Positions 49,816 through 58,547 of a DNA stretch of 64,000 nucleotides are shown here, in pieces. The first letter of the stretch is position 1, and each line of letters opens with the position of its first letter. Made by a program: the position numbers and the translations under genes. The stretch comes from Micromonospora sp. Llam0 (GTDB lineage: Bacteria > Actinomycetota > Actinomycetes > Mycobacteriales > Micromonosporaceae): the NCBI RefSeq assembly GCF_003751085.1, contig NZ_RJJY01000001.1:6014001-6078000 (forward strand). Reading direction: 5' to 3'. The notes below the pieces were generated by a model. That model did not search any database, was not told the DNA's origin, and saw only the letters and a list, made by a program, of their open reading frames with translations.

Positions 49816-52800
49816 GCAAGCCCGTCACGAGCAGGCCCGTCACGAGTGCGTCGGTCACGGGTGCGTCGTCGGACAGCCGGTTCGGGGCGTTGCGGGAGCA
49901 GTTGGCGGACGCCGCGACGGCGTTCGCCGACTCGCCCGACGCGCTGACCGGCATCCTCGCCGGCCTGGTCGACGACGTCGACCACGCACTCGGCGAGGAG
50001 TTGGAGATCTTCCCGGTCTGCCACCACTCGCCGTCGTCGGCGTTGGCGATGGCCCGCCGGCTGCGCGCCAAACAGCCCAAGGTGATCTACCTGGAGCTGT
50101 GCGAGGACATGCAGCCGCTGCTGACCGAGCTGCGCAACTGCGAACTGCCGGTGGCGTTGCAGGCCTTCGCCAGCGACCTGGACGGCTTCCCCGCCGGGGC
50201 CGGGCCGTTGAGCGTGATCGCACCGATCACCGAGGCGTCCGCCGAGTACCAGGCGATCGCGTACGCGATGGAGACACCGGGCGTGGAACTGCTGCTGGTG
50301 GACCGCTCCACCGACCACGTCTTCCAGTGGCAGTCCGACGACCAGACGGATTCGGCCGCTCCGGCAGACGGCGACGACGAGCCGGCGCAGCAGGGCCAGC
50401 AGAGCGGGCAGGGCCAGCAGCAGGGCCAGGCAGACGGCGAGGACGATGAGAAGGCGCTGCACGGCGACGCCGTCGGTGTCGGGATCGGCGACCTGCGCCC
50501 CGGGTTCGCCGAGCTGGAGGCGTACCTGCTGCACCACGGCAAGGTGCGGCACTGGTCGGAATGGTGGGACCAGTACGTCGAGCAGCCGCTGATCGGCGCG
50601 GACCACGACACGTACCGGCAGGTCATGGTCATGATCGGCAGCCTGTTCCGGCGGCTGCGGCCGAGCGACGCGGCGCGGTGCGACCGCGACGAGGACCGGG
50701 AACGCTACATGTGGATCCGGATGCGCGAACACCTCGCCGCCTCCGGGGCCGACCCGGCCGACTGCCTGTACGTCTGCGGCGCGTTCCACGCCGCCAGCCG
50801 GGTCGAGCAGTTCGGCGTACGGTCGACCGCGCCGTTCGAGATCACCGCGCGGACCGACACCAAGTGGCGGTACGGGCTGATCCCGTCCAGCCACTCGGCG
50901 ATCGAGGCACAGTTCGGGCTGGCCGGTGGCACGGTGTCGATCGCCGCCAGCACCTGGCAGAAGGCGCTGACCGGCAGCAAGATCATCCCGTACCGGCTGG
51001 CCGGGCAGCAGGGCGGCCGCAAGAGCTCGGCCCGCAAGCCGAAGAAGCCGGCGCGGCCAACGACCGCCGGCGGTGGCGGTGGTACGGCGGTCGCCGGCGA
51101 CGATCGGCTCAGCGGCTTCCTGGCCGCCCCGAGCCGGCCCGGCGAGCTCGACGAGGCCGAGTTGCGCGGCTGGTCGGTCGACATCGTCCGGCTGGCCCGG
51201 CGCAACGGCTACCTGGCCAGCACCGCCGACGCGATCGCCATCTTCGAAACGGCGGTGCTGCTGGCCGGGATACGCAACCGACGCCGGCCCACCCCGTACG
51301 ACTTCGCCGACGCCGCGGTCACCTGCATCGAGAAGGACGTGGTGCCGGGCCGGCGCGACGTCCGCCGGCTGTGCGAGATCATGTTCGGCGGTGACCGGAT
51401 CGGTCGGGTCGGCTACGACGCACTGCCGCCGCTGGCCCGCGACGTCTACGACCGGCTGGCACCACTCGGGTTGGACCCGAAGCGGCGTACCGTGCAGCGG
51501 GCGCTGCTGGATCTGCACGGGCAGCCGGAGCTGCGGCCCTGCTCCGATCTGTTGTGGATGCTGCGGCGGCTGCTGCCGCCGGAGGTGGTCCGCCCGATCA
51601 TGGGCGAGCGGCGGCTCGGCGAACAGTCCGTCCAGGAGAGCTGGGATGTCGCGATCGGTCGCCACCAGCGGTCGATCATCGAGCTCGGCTACGAGGGTGT
51701 GACCATCGAGCAGGTGCTCGAACAGCGGCTGCGCCGGGCGGCCTGGGATCCGCAGGCCACGGCGGCACACGCCCTCGCGGCGGTCGAGGACTCGCTGCTG
51801 TTCCTGAGCAACCGGCGGCTGACCGACGAGCTCGGTGCCCGGGCCGTGCAGCTGCTCGCCGCCGAGCGCACCGCCGACGGGGCGCCCGAGGTGCTGCAGC
51901 GGATCCGGCAGTTGCTGGCGTACTACCGCACCAGCGGTGAGCCGCAGCTGCCGGCCTGGTGCCAGGACTTCGTCAGTACCGGGTACGCCCACTACTGCAC
52001 CCTGCTGCCGACCGCGTTCGTCGACGACGAGACCGGGCTGCGGCAGGTGGCGGCGATGCTGGGCTTCCTGATGACCATGGAAAGCGTCGCCATGGCGTTG
52101 GGCTGCGACCGGACCCAGCTGGAGCTGGCGGTACGCCAGTCGCATCCGGAGACACCGGCGAAGATCGCGTTGCACTGGGCGGCGCAGTCCCAGCTCGGTC
52201 AGCTGCCGCTGGCCGAGTTGCGTGAGCGGTGCTCGGATCTGCTGGCCAGCCCGCTCACCGTCGGGGCGTTCCCGCACTACCTGAGCGGGTTCGTGCAGGC
52301 GCTGGAGCCGGTGCCGACGTTGGCGCCGTTCGTGGTGGAGGTGCTGTCGGCGGCGTTCGGCCAGCTGCCCGACCCGGTGCTGCTGCCCTGGCTGCCGACG
52401 CTGATCACCACGCTGCGGGAGCAGGCCGGCGAGTTGGTGCCGATCCTGGTCCGGGAGGCCGGCCGTACCTTCCCGGCGACGCTGCCGGCGTTGGACTCCT
52501 GGACCCCGCCGTGGGCCGCAGCCGCCCCGACAGGACAGCAGACCGGCATGCAGACCGGCATTCCCGGCGGCGGGACGGCACCGGCGGCGGAGGCCGCCCG
52601 GTACGTCATGTCCGGGCCGGCGCCGCAGCTGCTGGCCGAGCATCCGCTGGCCGCCGTGGCGGTGGCGGATCTGCTGGACTGCGCGGCCGGTGCCGCGGCC
52701 GACGGGCAGGCGGTAGGGCTGGGTCCGGCCGACGGAGGGTCCGGCAATGCCGGCGGGGATCCGGCGGTGGCCGACCTGCTGGGGCGGTTCCCAGTGAGCG

Positions 52801-52847
52801 CGGCCGGCATCGCCGCCCACGTCGGGCTGGTCCCCGCCGCCGGTTGA
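49812..52847 (+). CDS. DUF5682-family large protein of MoxR/VWA cluster
   Basis: A 1011-residue protein. The N-terminal part has a HHSP-type motif (FPVCHHSPSSALAMARRL, about 68-85) and YLELCEDM (93-100), the hallmark of DUF5682 and reminiscent of ChaN/EreA/TraB-like enzymes. A low-complexity acidic, Gln-rich linker (about 176-215) follows, then a lysine-rich segment (KSSARKPKKPARP, about 402) and a long helical C-terminal region. No signal peptide. The family always keeps company with MoxR and VWA genes (E. coli YehM). Its biochemical function is unknown; the HHSP motif may be catalytic. ATG 49812 overlaps the MoxR stop. Confidence 0.82.
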   Translation: MSKPVTSRPVTSASVTGASSDSRFGALREQLADAATAFADSPDALTGILAGLVDDVDHALGEELEIFPVCHHSPSSALAMARRLRAKQPKVIYLELCEDMQPLLTELRNCELPVALQAFASDLDGFPAGAGPLSVIAPITEASAEYQAIAYAMETPGVELLLVDRSTDHVFQWQSDDQTDSAAPADGDDEPAQQGQQSGQGQQQGQADGEDDEKALHGDAVGVGIGDLRPGFAELEAYLLHHGKVRHWSEWWDQYVEQPLIGADHDTYRQVMVMIGSLFRRLRPSDAARCDRDEDRERYMWIRMREHLAASGADPADCLYVCGAFHAASRVEQFGVRSTAPFEITARTDTKWRYGLIPSSHSAIEAQFGLAGGTVSIAASTWQKALTGSKIIPYRLAGQQGGRKSSARKPKKPARPTTAGGGGGTAVAGDDRLSGFLAAPSRPGELDEAELRGWSVDIVRLARRNGYLASTADAIAIFETAVLLAGIRNRRRPTPYDFADAAVTCIEKDVVPGRRDVRRLCEIMFGGDRIGRVGYDALPPLARDVYDRLAPLGLDPKRRTVQRALLDLHGQPELRPCSDLLWMLRRLLPPEVVRPIMGERRLGEQSVQESWDVAIGRHQRSIIELGYEGVTIEQVLEQRLRRAAWDPQATAAHALAAVEDSLLFLSNRRLTDELGARAVQLLAAERTADGAPEVLQRIRQLLAYYRTSGEPQLPAWCQDFVSTGYAHYCTLLPTAFVDDETGLRQVAAMLGFLMTMESVAMALGCDRTQLELAVRQSHPETPAKIALHWAAQSQLGQLPLAELRERCSDLLASPLTVGAFPHYLSGFVQALEPVPTLAPFVVEVLSAAFGQLPDPVLLPWLPTLITTLREQAGELVPILVREAGRTFPATLPALDSWTPPWAAAAPTGQQTGMQTGIPGGGTAPAAEAARYVMSGPAPQLLAEHPLAAVAVADLLDCAAGAAADGQAVGLGPADGGSGNAGGDPAVADLLGRFPVSAAGIAAHVGLVPAAG

Positions 52848-52861
52848 GAGTGGCCCGGGGG

Positions 52862-52897
52862 TCGCCGGTGCCGGCGGTACGCTGCCGGCACCGGCGA
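52862..52897 (+). terminator. 14-bp perfect hairpin ending MoxR/VWA operon
   Basis: TCGCCGGTGCCGGC / GCCGGCACCGGCGA around an 8-nt loop, 14 nt after the DUF5682 stop. No T-run. It probably ends the five-gene transcript. Confidence 0.75.
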
Positions 52898-53049
52898 GGG
52901 CGGGGCACTCGTACCCCCTCGACATGCTAGGTTTGCCGCGTTGCAGTTGATTTCTTCATGCCGCCTGCCTGATCGCAGCCGGCAGCAGCCGGGCATTGGC
53001 AGATTCTGCCGGTCTCTCCGGACGGAGATTGATGAGTGCGGCAGCAGAG

Positions 53050-53066
53050 GTCCGCACGTCGCGGAC
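53050..53066 (+). promoter_or_regulatory. 5' UTR hairpin before cold-shock gene
   Basis: GTCCGC-ACGTC-GCGGAC, a 6-bp stem 12 nt before the ribosome-binding site (AGGAG, 53079-53083). Structured leaders are usual in cold-shock genes and may tune translation with temperature. Confidence 0.45.
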
Positions 53067-53088
53067 CCGTCACCGGCTAGGAGCAGAC

Positions 53089-53292
53089 ATGGCAATCGGT
53101 ACCGTGAAGTGGTTCAACGCTGACAAGGGTTTCGGCTTCATCACCCAGGACAGCGGAGAAGCTGACGTCTTCGCCCACTTCACCGCGATCGCGTCCAGCG
53201 GTTTCCGTACCCTCGAAGAGAACCAGCGGGTGGAGTTCGACGTCGAGCAGGGCCAGAAGGGCCTGCAGGCGGCCAACATCCGGGTGATCTGA
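53089..53292 (+). CDS. Cold-shock protein (CspA family)
   Basis: A 67-residue cold-shock domain protein binding single-stranded RNA/DNA. RNP1 is KGFGFI and RNP2 is VFAHF, both intact, with the typical start [21 protein letters not shown] 53089 is fixed by the family start and AGGAG six bases upstream. A roughly 190-nt leader with a hairpin precedes it. The methyltransferase gene starts 2 nt after its stop, so the two may be co-transcribed. Confidence 0.95.
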   Translation: MAIGTVKWFNADKGFGFITQDSGEADVFAHFTAIASSGFRTLEENQRVEFDVEQGQKGLQAANIRVI

Positions 53293-53294
53293 GG

Positions 53295-54050
53295 TTGTCC
53301 CCGTCCCTTGGGACGCGACCGTCGACGGCGTCGTCCCAGGGCGGGCTGACACCGGATCCGCTGACACCGGATCCCCTGCAACGGCAACTCTTTGACGACG
53401 CCGCCGGCACCGACACCGGCGGAGCGGACCAGCTCCGGCTGACCAGGGTGCCGCTCGCGGCGGAGATCAAGCTCTTTCTCGCCGACGATCCGACGCTCCT
53501 CTGGGCCCGGTTGGAAGCCGCCGCCGGCCGGCGGCTACCGCCGCCGTACTGGGCCTCGGCGTGGGCCGGCGGTCAGGCACTGGCCCGCTACCTGCTCGAC
53601 AACCCCGACGTGGTCGCCGGGCGGCGGGTGCTCGATCTCGCCTCCGGGTCCGGGCTGGTCGCCATCGCGGCGGCGATGGCGGGTGCGGCGACGGTCACCG
53701 CCAACGACATCGATCCGTACGCCGCGACGGCGATAGCGCTCAACGCCGTCGTCAACGACGCCCGGCTCACCACCACCGTCGACGATCTGCTCGACGGCAC
53801 CGTGACCGAGGTGGACCTGGTGCTGGTCGGCGACGCGTTGTACAACGCCGAACTCGCCACCCGGGTGCTGCCGTTCCTCGGCCGGCTCGCCGACCGGGGC
53901 GTGCAGGTGCTGGTGGGTGATCCGGGCCGGGGCCACTGCACCTTCGACCGGCTCGAACCGGTCGTCAGCTATCACCAGCTGAACGCGGGTGCCGCCGAGG
54001 ACTCGTTGCTCGACCGCACCCAGGTACTGACCCTCCTGCCGCGCCGCTGA
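53295..54050 (+). CDS. SAM-dependent methyltransferase (METTL/ETFB-KMT-like)
   Basis: A 251-residue class I methyltransferase of the Methyltransf_16-like group, including protein lysine methyltransferases such as the ETFB enzyme. Motif I is VLDLASGSGLVAIAAAMAGA (about 112-131), the acidic loop TVTANDIDPYA follows and the core includes EVDLVLVGDALYNAEL. PYWASAWAGGQALARYLL before motif I is typical of this group. TTG 53295 starts 2 nt after the cold-shock stop, GGTTG context. A TCT-like tandem (CTGACACCGGATCC twice) lies in its N-terminal codons. The protein substrate is unknown. Confidence 0.82.
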   Translation: MSPSLGTRPSTASSQGGLTPDPLTPDPLQRQLFDDAAGTDTGGADQLRLTRVPLAAEIKLFLADDPTLLWARLEAAAGRRLPPPYWASAWAGGQALARYLLDNPDVVAGRRVLDLASGSGLVAIAAAMAGAATVTANDIDPYAATAIALNAVVNDARLTTTVDDLLDGTVTEVDLVLVGDALYNAELATRVLPFLGRLADRGVQVLVGDPGRGHCTFDRLEPVVSYHQLNAGAAEDSLLDRTQVLTLLPRR

Positions 54051-54064
54051 GCTAGAGTCAGCCT

Positions 54065-54619
54065 ATGAGCGCGGAAGCCGTCGGCCGGCACATGCCTACG
54101 GTGATCACGCTCGACGACCTCACCGCGATGATGGCCGAGGACGAGCACCATCGGTACGAGATCAGCCCCGATCAAGTGCTGTCGGTCATGCCACCGGCCG
54201 GGTACATGCACGCGATCATCGCCACCCGGCTCACCGGATGGCTGCTCGCCGCCGGGATTCCCGCCGACCGCATCGCCCAGACGGTCGGCCTGCGTATCCC
54301 TGGGGCAGCCGGGAGCACCGGTGGGCGCATTCCTGATCTTGTCGTCTGGAACAAGGCGCAGGCCGATGGGGTGTGGCTACCTGTCACCGATGTCCTGCTG
54401 GTAGTGGAGATCATCTCGCCGGGCTCCGAGGCCACCGACACCGTCGCAAAACCGGCCGAGTACGCCGGTGCCGGCATCCCGCAGTACTGGACGATCGGCC
54501 AAGATTCGGCGCAGACCGTCACGATGTACCGACACGAGGGTGACCACTACCTGCCCCGGGCCACCATGCCGCTCGCCTGGGTGCTCAACGCCGACCCGGC
54601 CGAGCACGACCTCCACTGA
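54065..54619 (+). CDS. Uma2-family (DUF820) PD-(D/E)XK-type nuclease-like protein
   Basis: A 184-residue Uma2-type protein, a restriction-endonuclease-fold family abundant in actinobacteria and cyanobacteria with unknown target. The conserved residues are visible: E32 in RYEIS, D91 in RIPDLVV, E115 in LVVEIISPGS and K129 in the AKPAEYAGAGI helix. Its ATG lies 14 nt after the methyltransferase stop, suggesting co-transcription. Whether it cuts DNA is not established for the family. Confidence 0.85.
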   Translation: MSAEAVGRHMPTVITLDDLTAMMAEDEHHRYEISPDQVLSVMPPAGYMHAIIATRLTGWLLAAGIPADRIAQTVGLRIPGAAGSTGGRIPDLVVWNKAQADGVWLPVTDVLLVVEIISPGSEATDTVAKPAEYAGAGIPQYWTIGQDSAQTVTMYRHEGDHYLPRATMPLAWVLNADPAEHDLH

Positions 54620-54694
54620 AAGGTGCGGGGCCGCCGAGTGGTCCCGGCACGCCGGACGGCGCAACCGGGACCACGGCCAGCGGTCGCCGTACGG

Positions 54695-55990
54695 CTATCC
54701 GACCGCCACCGGCCCGGTGTTGCCGGGCAGCCGGGTCACGCTGGGCGGCAGCTGGGCCGCACCGGCGGACCGGCTCGCCGACGCGTCGGCCGGGCAGAGC
54801 GCGCCCAGCAGCAGCGTCTGCCAGGCGACGTCGACCGGGTGCGCGTCCGGGAACCCGATGTCGTAGTGACTGAGGTTGATACCGGTGGAGAGCTGACGTG
54901 CGCCGTCCCGGCTGTGCAGTGAGATCGTCAGATGGCCGAGCACCGCGCCGTCGTGTCCCCAGAACTCGCCGCACGGCAGCGGCGCCGAGTAGATGCCGAG
55001 ACCGTAGCCGCCGAACTGCGGGGCGGACGGGTCGAACGGCACCGTGGTGAGCATCTCGTTGAGGGTGTCCGCGTCGAGCAGTTCACCGTCGAGCAGCGCC
55101 CGGTAGAACGTGTTCAGGTCGGCGGTGGTGGAGATCATCTCACCGGCGGTCCACGCCCAGCTCATGTTGAACTCGCCGAGGTCCCGCACACCGAACGACG
55201 CGAAGTAGGCGCCGCCGTGCGGGCCACGGATCGTCGGGTCGGCGCCGGGAAAGTAGGTGCCGGTCAGTCGCAACGGCCGCAGGATCCGCCGCTGCACCTC
55301 GGTGGTGGGGTCGTTGCCGGTGACCGCCTCGATCAGCAGGCCGGCGAGGACGTAGTTGGTGTTGGAGTAGCTGAACATCGCGCCGGGCGGGTTGGTGCGC
55401 GGCATCGCCAGGCCCGTCGCGACCAGCTCCGCCGGCGGGTACGTGGTGACCTGCATCTGGTCGATCGCGGCGTACGAGGTGAGCATCGCATTCGTGTAGT
55501 TGCCGATGCCGCTGGTGTGGTTGAGCAGCATCCGTACGGTGACCTGCTCGCCCACCTCGCCGGGAACCGTCTCGGGCAGCCACTGCCCGATGGGGTCGTC
55601 GAGCCCGAGCCGGCCTTCGTCGACAAGTTGCAGCACTGTGGCGGCGACGAACGTCTTGGTGGTGCTGCCGATCCGGTGCCGCATCCACGGCTGCATCGGG
55701 CGGGGTCGGGTGGCGTACGCGTGGCCGGCAGCGGCCTGCCACTCGTGTCGGCCGTCGCGGACGGCGGCCAGGACGCCGGGTACGCCGGCTTCCGTCACGT
55801 CGTCGAGTACGGACTGCAGTGCGGCGCGGTCGATGGCGTCGCCGGGCGAGCCGCCCGACGCGGGTCCACCGGCGGACGGGCCGGTTGACGGGCTGGGTCG
55901 CGCGGCGGCGGACGCTGGTACGACGGCGATCGCCGCCACCAGTGTCACGCTGGTGGCGGCGACCCGGAGTGTCCTAAAAAGGCTAGACAT
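54695..55990 (-). CDS. Secreted serine hydrolase (beta-lactamase / DD-peptidase family)
   Basis: A 431-residue exported class C-like serine hydrolase. Signal peptide (about 1-29), Pro/Ser/Gly-rich spacer, then the penicillin-binding fold: SxxK is STTK (S109, K112), YxN is Y208-S-N210 in MFSYSNTNYVLAG, and the HxG motif is in GHDGAVLGH. Such proteins act as D-alanyl-D-alanine carboxypeptidases, esterases or peptidases outside the cell. The N-terminal context GVPGVLAAVRDGRHEWQAAAG is typical. It is convergent with the Uma2 gene (75-nt gap). Confidence 0.88.
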   Translation of the reverse strand: MSSLFRTLRVAATSVTLVAAIAVVPASAAARPSPSTGPSAGGPASGGSPGDAIDRAALQSVLDDVTEAGVPGVLAAVRDGRHEWQAAAGHAYATRPRPMQPWMRHRIGSTTKTFVAATVLQLVDEGRLGLDDPIGQWLPETVPGEVGEQVTVRMLLNHTSGIGNYTNAMLTSYAAIDQMQVTTYPPAELVATGLAMPRTNPPGAMFSYSNTNYVLAGLLIEAVTGNDPTTEVQRRILRPLRLTGTYFPGADPTIRGPHGGAYFASFGVRDLGEFNMSWAWTAGEMISTTADLNTFYRALLDGELLDADTLNEMLTTVPFDPSAPQFGGYGLGIYSAPLPCGEFWGHDGAVLGHLTISLHSRDGARQLSTGINLSHYDIGFPDAHPVDVAWQTLLLGALCPADASASRSAGAAQLPPSVTRLPGNTGPVAVG

Positions 55991-56088
55991 ATTTACATGT
56001 TGCCGGCCTAGCCGATGTGACGCATCGTGCTCAGGTGCGAGAGCCAGCTCCCGCTGGCGGACGACCCGGCCTCCTGCTCACCGACGGT

Positions 56089-56135
56089 GGTCACTCTGGA
56101 GCGAAGACGGTCACTCTGGAGCGGAGACGGTCACC
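56089..56135. repeat. 20-bp tandem repeat at the 3' end of the LPITG gene
   Basis: Two adjacent 20-bp copies (GGTCACTCTGGAGCG-AAGAC, then GGAGAC) plus a partial third. They cover the last codons of the surface-protein gene and the spacer beyond its stop. Confidence 0.7.
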
Positions 56136-57745
56136 GTTGCCCGCCGCCGTACGGTCAGCAGCAGTGCGACACCGAGCGCCACCGCGACCGCACCGACGCC
56201 GACGACCGTGCCGACCGACGCGCCGGTGATCGGCAGTTCGTCGCCGTCGCCGGCCCCGCCGCCACCCGGTTCATCGTCCGGGTCGTCGCCCGCGCCGGTG
56301 AAGACGATGGCGACGGTGTTGTTCGACGGGTCGGACTCGGTCGACGGCCCGCCGCTGTCGGCGACGATCGTTCCGTCCGTACCCGGCGTTGATTCGATCT
56401 TCAATTGGAGGGTGTGGGTGATCTGCCCGCCGCCGGACGCGGTGGCCGGGAAGATGCTCTCGAAGTTGCACCGCAGTGCCGGTGACTCGGGCAGCCGGGT
56501 GCCCGGCTCGCCCTCGGTGTAGCACCAGTCGGACGGCAGCAGGACGGTGCCCGACGGCGCGGTGACGGTCACGCCCGGTCCGCTTCCGTCGGACGGCCCG
56601 TTGTTGACGACGGTGAAGGTCAGGTCGACGGTCTCGCCCGGCTCGCCGGTCACCGGCTCGGCCGTGACCGCGATGTCGAACGTGTTCGGCTTGGTGTGTA
56701 CGGCGAAGTAGTCGACGTTGTCCTCGGTGTCGATCTCCTCAAGGAGCGACGCCGCCGATCGGCCCGCCGATCGGGCCGCCGCCGCCTGAGCATTCGCCAA
56801 CGCCTCGTTGATCGACTTCCCGCCGGCCGTCGACGCCCGTGCCTGCGCCTGCGCCGGGTCGTCGGCGACCAGTCGCGCCTCGAACGACCCGCTCGTCTGG
56901 TCCGGGCCGGCCAGGTTGTTGCCGAAGTACAGGTCGAACAGCGACTCGCCCTGCTCGTCGACGAGGAACAGGGTCTCCCCCGGCGCCAGCGGGATGGTCA
57001 GCGCACAGGTGACCCGACTCGGGCCGTACGCGTACCCCTCCGTCTTCGGGTCGTTCGGCCAGTAGGAGATGTAGTCACAGTCGGTGTACTCGTCGACGAA
57101 GCCGACTCCGGTCGGCAGGTCCAGCCCGATCGTGTAGCTGTCGGCGGTGCTGTCACCCTCGTTGAGCACGGCGGCGTACAGCGGGGCGGTGTCGCCCGGT
57201 CCGACCCGGTCCTGCTCGGTGTTGATGTCGTCGACCAGGGCGACCAGGTCGGGGCCGGAGGCCAGTACGGTCACCGGGAAGGTCGTGGTGTTGTCGGCCG
57301 GGTTGGCGTCCTGCTCGGCCGAGCTGATGGTGACGGTCATGGTGCCGGCGTCACCCGGCGTGGCACCGGCCCGGCTGGCCAGCCGCACCGGGTAGATGTG
57401 GTCGGTCAGTCCGGCGGCGAGGGCACCGTACGCGCAGGTGACGACCCGGTCGGTGATCTCGCAGCCGGGGTGGTAGCCCTCGGCCAGCTGCACCGCGTCG
57501 TCGACGCCGGTGGCGTCGACGACGATGGTCACGTCGCTCGCCGGCGCATCGCCGTAGTTGTAGACGTACATGCCGAGGGTGACGCCGGAGTTGTCCACCT
57601 CGGCGACTGGCTCCCGGTCGAACGAGACGAACAGGTCCGGCCCTGGGTTCTGGGCGGCGGCCGGAGCGGCCGCCGCGACGACGAGGGCACCGGCGAGCAG
57701 GGTGCCGGCTCCGAGCCGGCCCCAGCCGGCTGCGTTCAGCATCAT
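56111..57745 (-). CDS. Cell-wall-anchored (LPITG) surface protein with DUF11-like repeats
   Basis: A 544-residue exported protein: signal peptide (about 1-31), three or more immunoglobulin-like DUF11-type segments (GPDLFVSFDREPVAEVDNSG, SGPDLVALVDDINTEQDRVG, DIAVTAEPVTGEPGETVDL), a Gly-rich spacer, and a C-terminal sorting signal LPITG (about 510-514), then a membrane helix and a basic tail (TVRRRATVTV). Sortase would attach it to the cell wall. No sortase gene is in the window. An Ala/Ser helical insert (SINEALANAQAAAARSAGRS) interrupts the repeats. Ligand unknown. Confidence 0.85.
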   Translation of the reverse strand: MMLNAAGWGRLGAGTLLAGALVVAAAAPAAAQNPGPDLFVSFDREPVAEVDNSGVTLGMYVYNYGDAPASDVTIVVDATGVDDAVQLAEGYHPGCEITDRVVTCAYGALAAGLTDHIYPVRLASRAGATPGDAGTMTVTISSAEQDANPADNTTTFPVTVLASGPDLVALVDDINTEQDRVGPGDTAPLYAAVLNEGDSTADSYTIGLDLPTGVGFVDEYTDCDYISYWPNDPKTEGYAYGPSRVTCALTIPLAPGETLFLVDEQGESLFDLYFGNNLAGPDQTSGSFEARLVADDPAQAQARASTAGGKSINEALANAQAAAARSAGRSAASLLEEIDTEDNVDYFAVHTKPNTFDIAVTAEPVTGEPGETVDLTFTVVNNGPSDGSGPGVTVTAPSGTVLLPSDWCYTEGEPGTRLPESPALRCNFESIFPATASGGGQITHTLQLKIESTPGTDGTIVADSGGPSTESDPSNNTVAIVFTGAGDDPDDEPGGGGAGDGDELPITGASVGTVVGVGAVAVALGVALLLTVRRRATVTVSAPE

Positions 57746-57842
57746 GATTCTCCTGTGGACGGGTCAGGAGCCGGACTCTATCGACAGTCCACGAGGTCTG
57801 CCACCCCGATCCGCCCACCGGAATCAGAATGCGTCCGAGATT

Positions 57843-58547
57843 TCACCCGCGCTTCGAGTTCATCCGCAGCTGCTCGAAGTCGGTGGTCAACGCGAACGGG
57901 TCGGCCACCCGTACCGGCTCCCGGCGGTGCATCTCGACGGCCAGCTCCCGACCGGCCCGGGCGATCCGCCCGCGCAGCGCCCCGTCGTGGCCGCCGTTGC
58001 TTCCGGCGCCGGCGACCGGACCTGCGCCGTCGACGGCCCGGTCGTCTGTCTTGTCGCCGGCCCAGTCCTCGGGGCCGGCGAAGACGGCGGTCGGCAGCAC
58101 CACCGCACGCAGGTAGGCGAACATCGGCCGCAGCGCGTGCTCCAAGGTGAGCGAATGCCGGGTGGTGCCGCCGGTGGCACCGACCAGCACCGGCTTGTCG
58201 AACAGCGCGCCCTCCGGCAGTACGTCGAAGAAGGCCTTGAACAGCCCGCTGTACGCGGCGTTGAACACCGGGCTGACCGCGATCAGCCCGTCGGCGGCCG
58301 CCACGGCGTCCAACGCCTGCTTCAGCGCCGGTGCCGGGAACCCGGTCAGCGTGTTGTCGACCACCTCGTGGGCATGGTCGCGTACCTCGATCACCGTCGT
58401 CTCCAGCTGCCCGCCGAGACCGGCCAGCTCGTCGCGGACCGCCGCGGCGAGCTGGTCGGCGAGCAGCCGGCTGGTCGACGGCTGGCGTACGCCGGCGGTG
58501 ACGACCGCCAGTCGCCGGCCGCCGGTGTTCGTGGCCATCGCCGTCAC
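57843..58547 (-). CDS. NADPH-dependent FMN reductase (CE1759-like)
   Basis: A 234-residue flavodoxin-fold FMN reductase of the CE1759 type, usually encoded next to an LLM-class oxidoreductase. The phosphate-binding start is AVVTAGVRQPSTSRLLADQL. GLIAVSPVFNAAYSGLFKAFFD and the loop PVLVGATGGTTRHSL are typical. GTG 58547 overlaps the LLM stop (GTGA); ATG 58538 is the other choice. It probably supplies reduced FMN to the LLM enzyme encoded just upstream. Confidence 0.87.
   Translation of the reverse strand: MTAMATNTGGRRLAVVTAGVRQPSTSRLLADQLAAAVRDELAGLGGQLETTVIEVRDHAHEVVDNTLTGFPAPALKQALDAVAAADGLIAVSPVFNAAYSGLFKAFFDVLPEGALFDKPVLVGATGGTTRHSLTLEHALRPMFAYLRAVVLPTAVFAGPEDWAGDKTDDRAVDGAGPVAGAGSNGGHDGALRGRIARAGRELAVEMHRREPVRVADPFALTTDFEQLRMNSKRG

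Noticed and set aside
48678..52925. Very long open frame (1415 codons) on the minus strand opposite the DUF5682 and MoxR genes
   Set aside because: It is the antisense shadow of GC-rich codons; plus-strand frames have clear family matches, ribosome-binding sites and stop/start overlaps.
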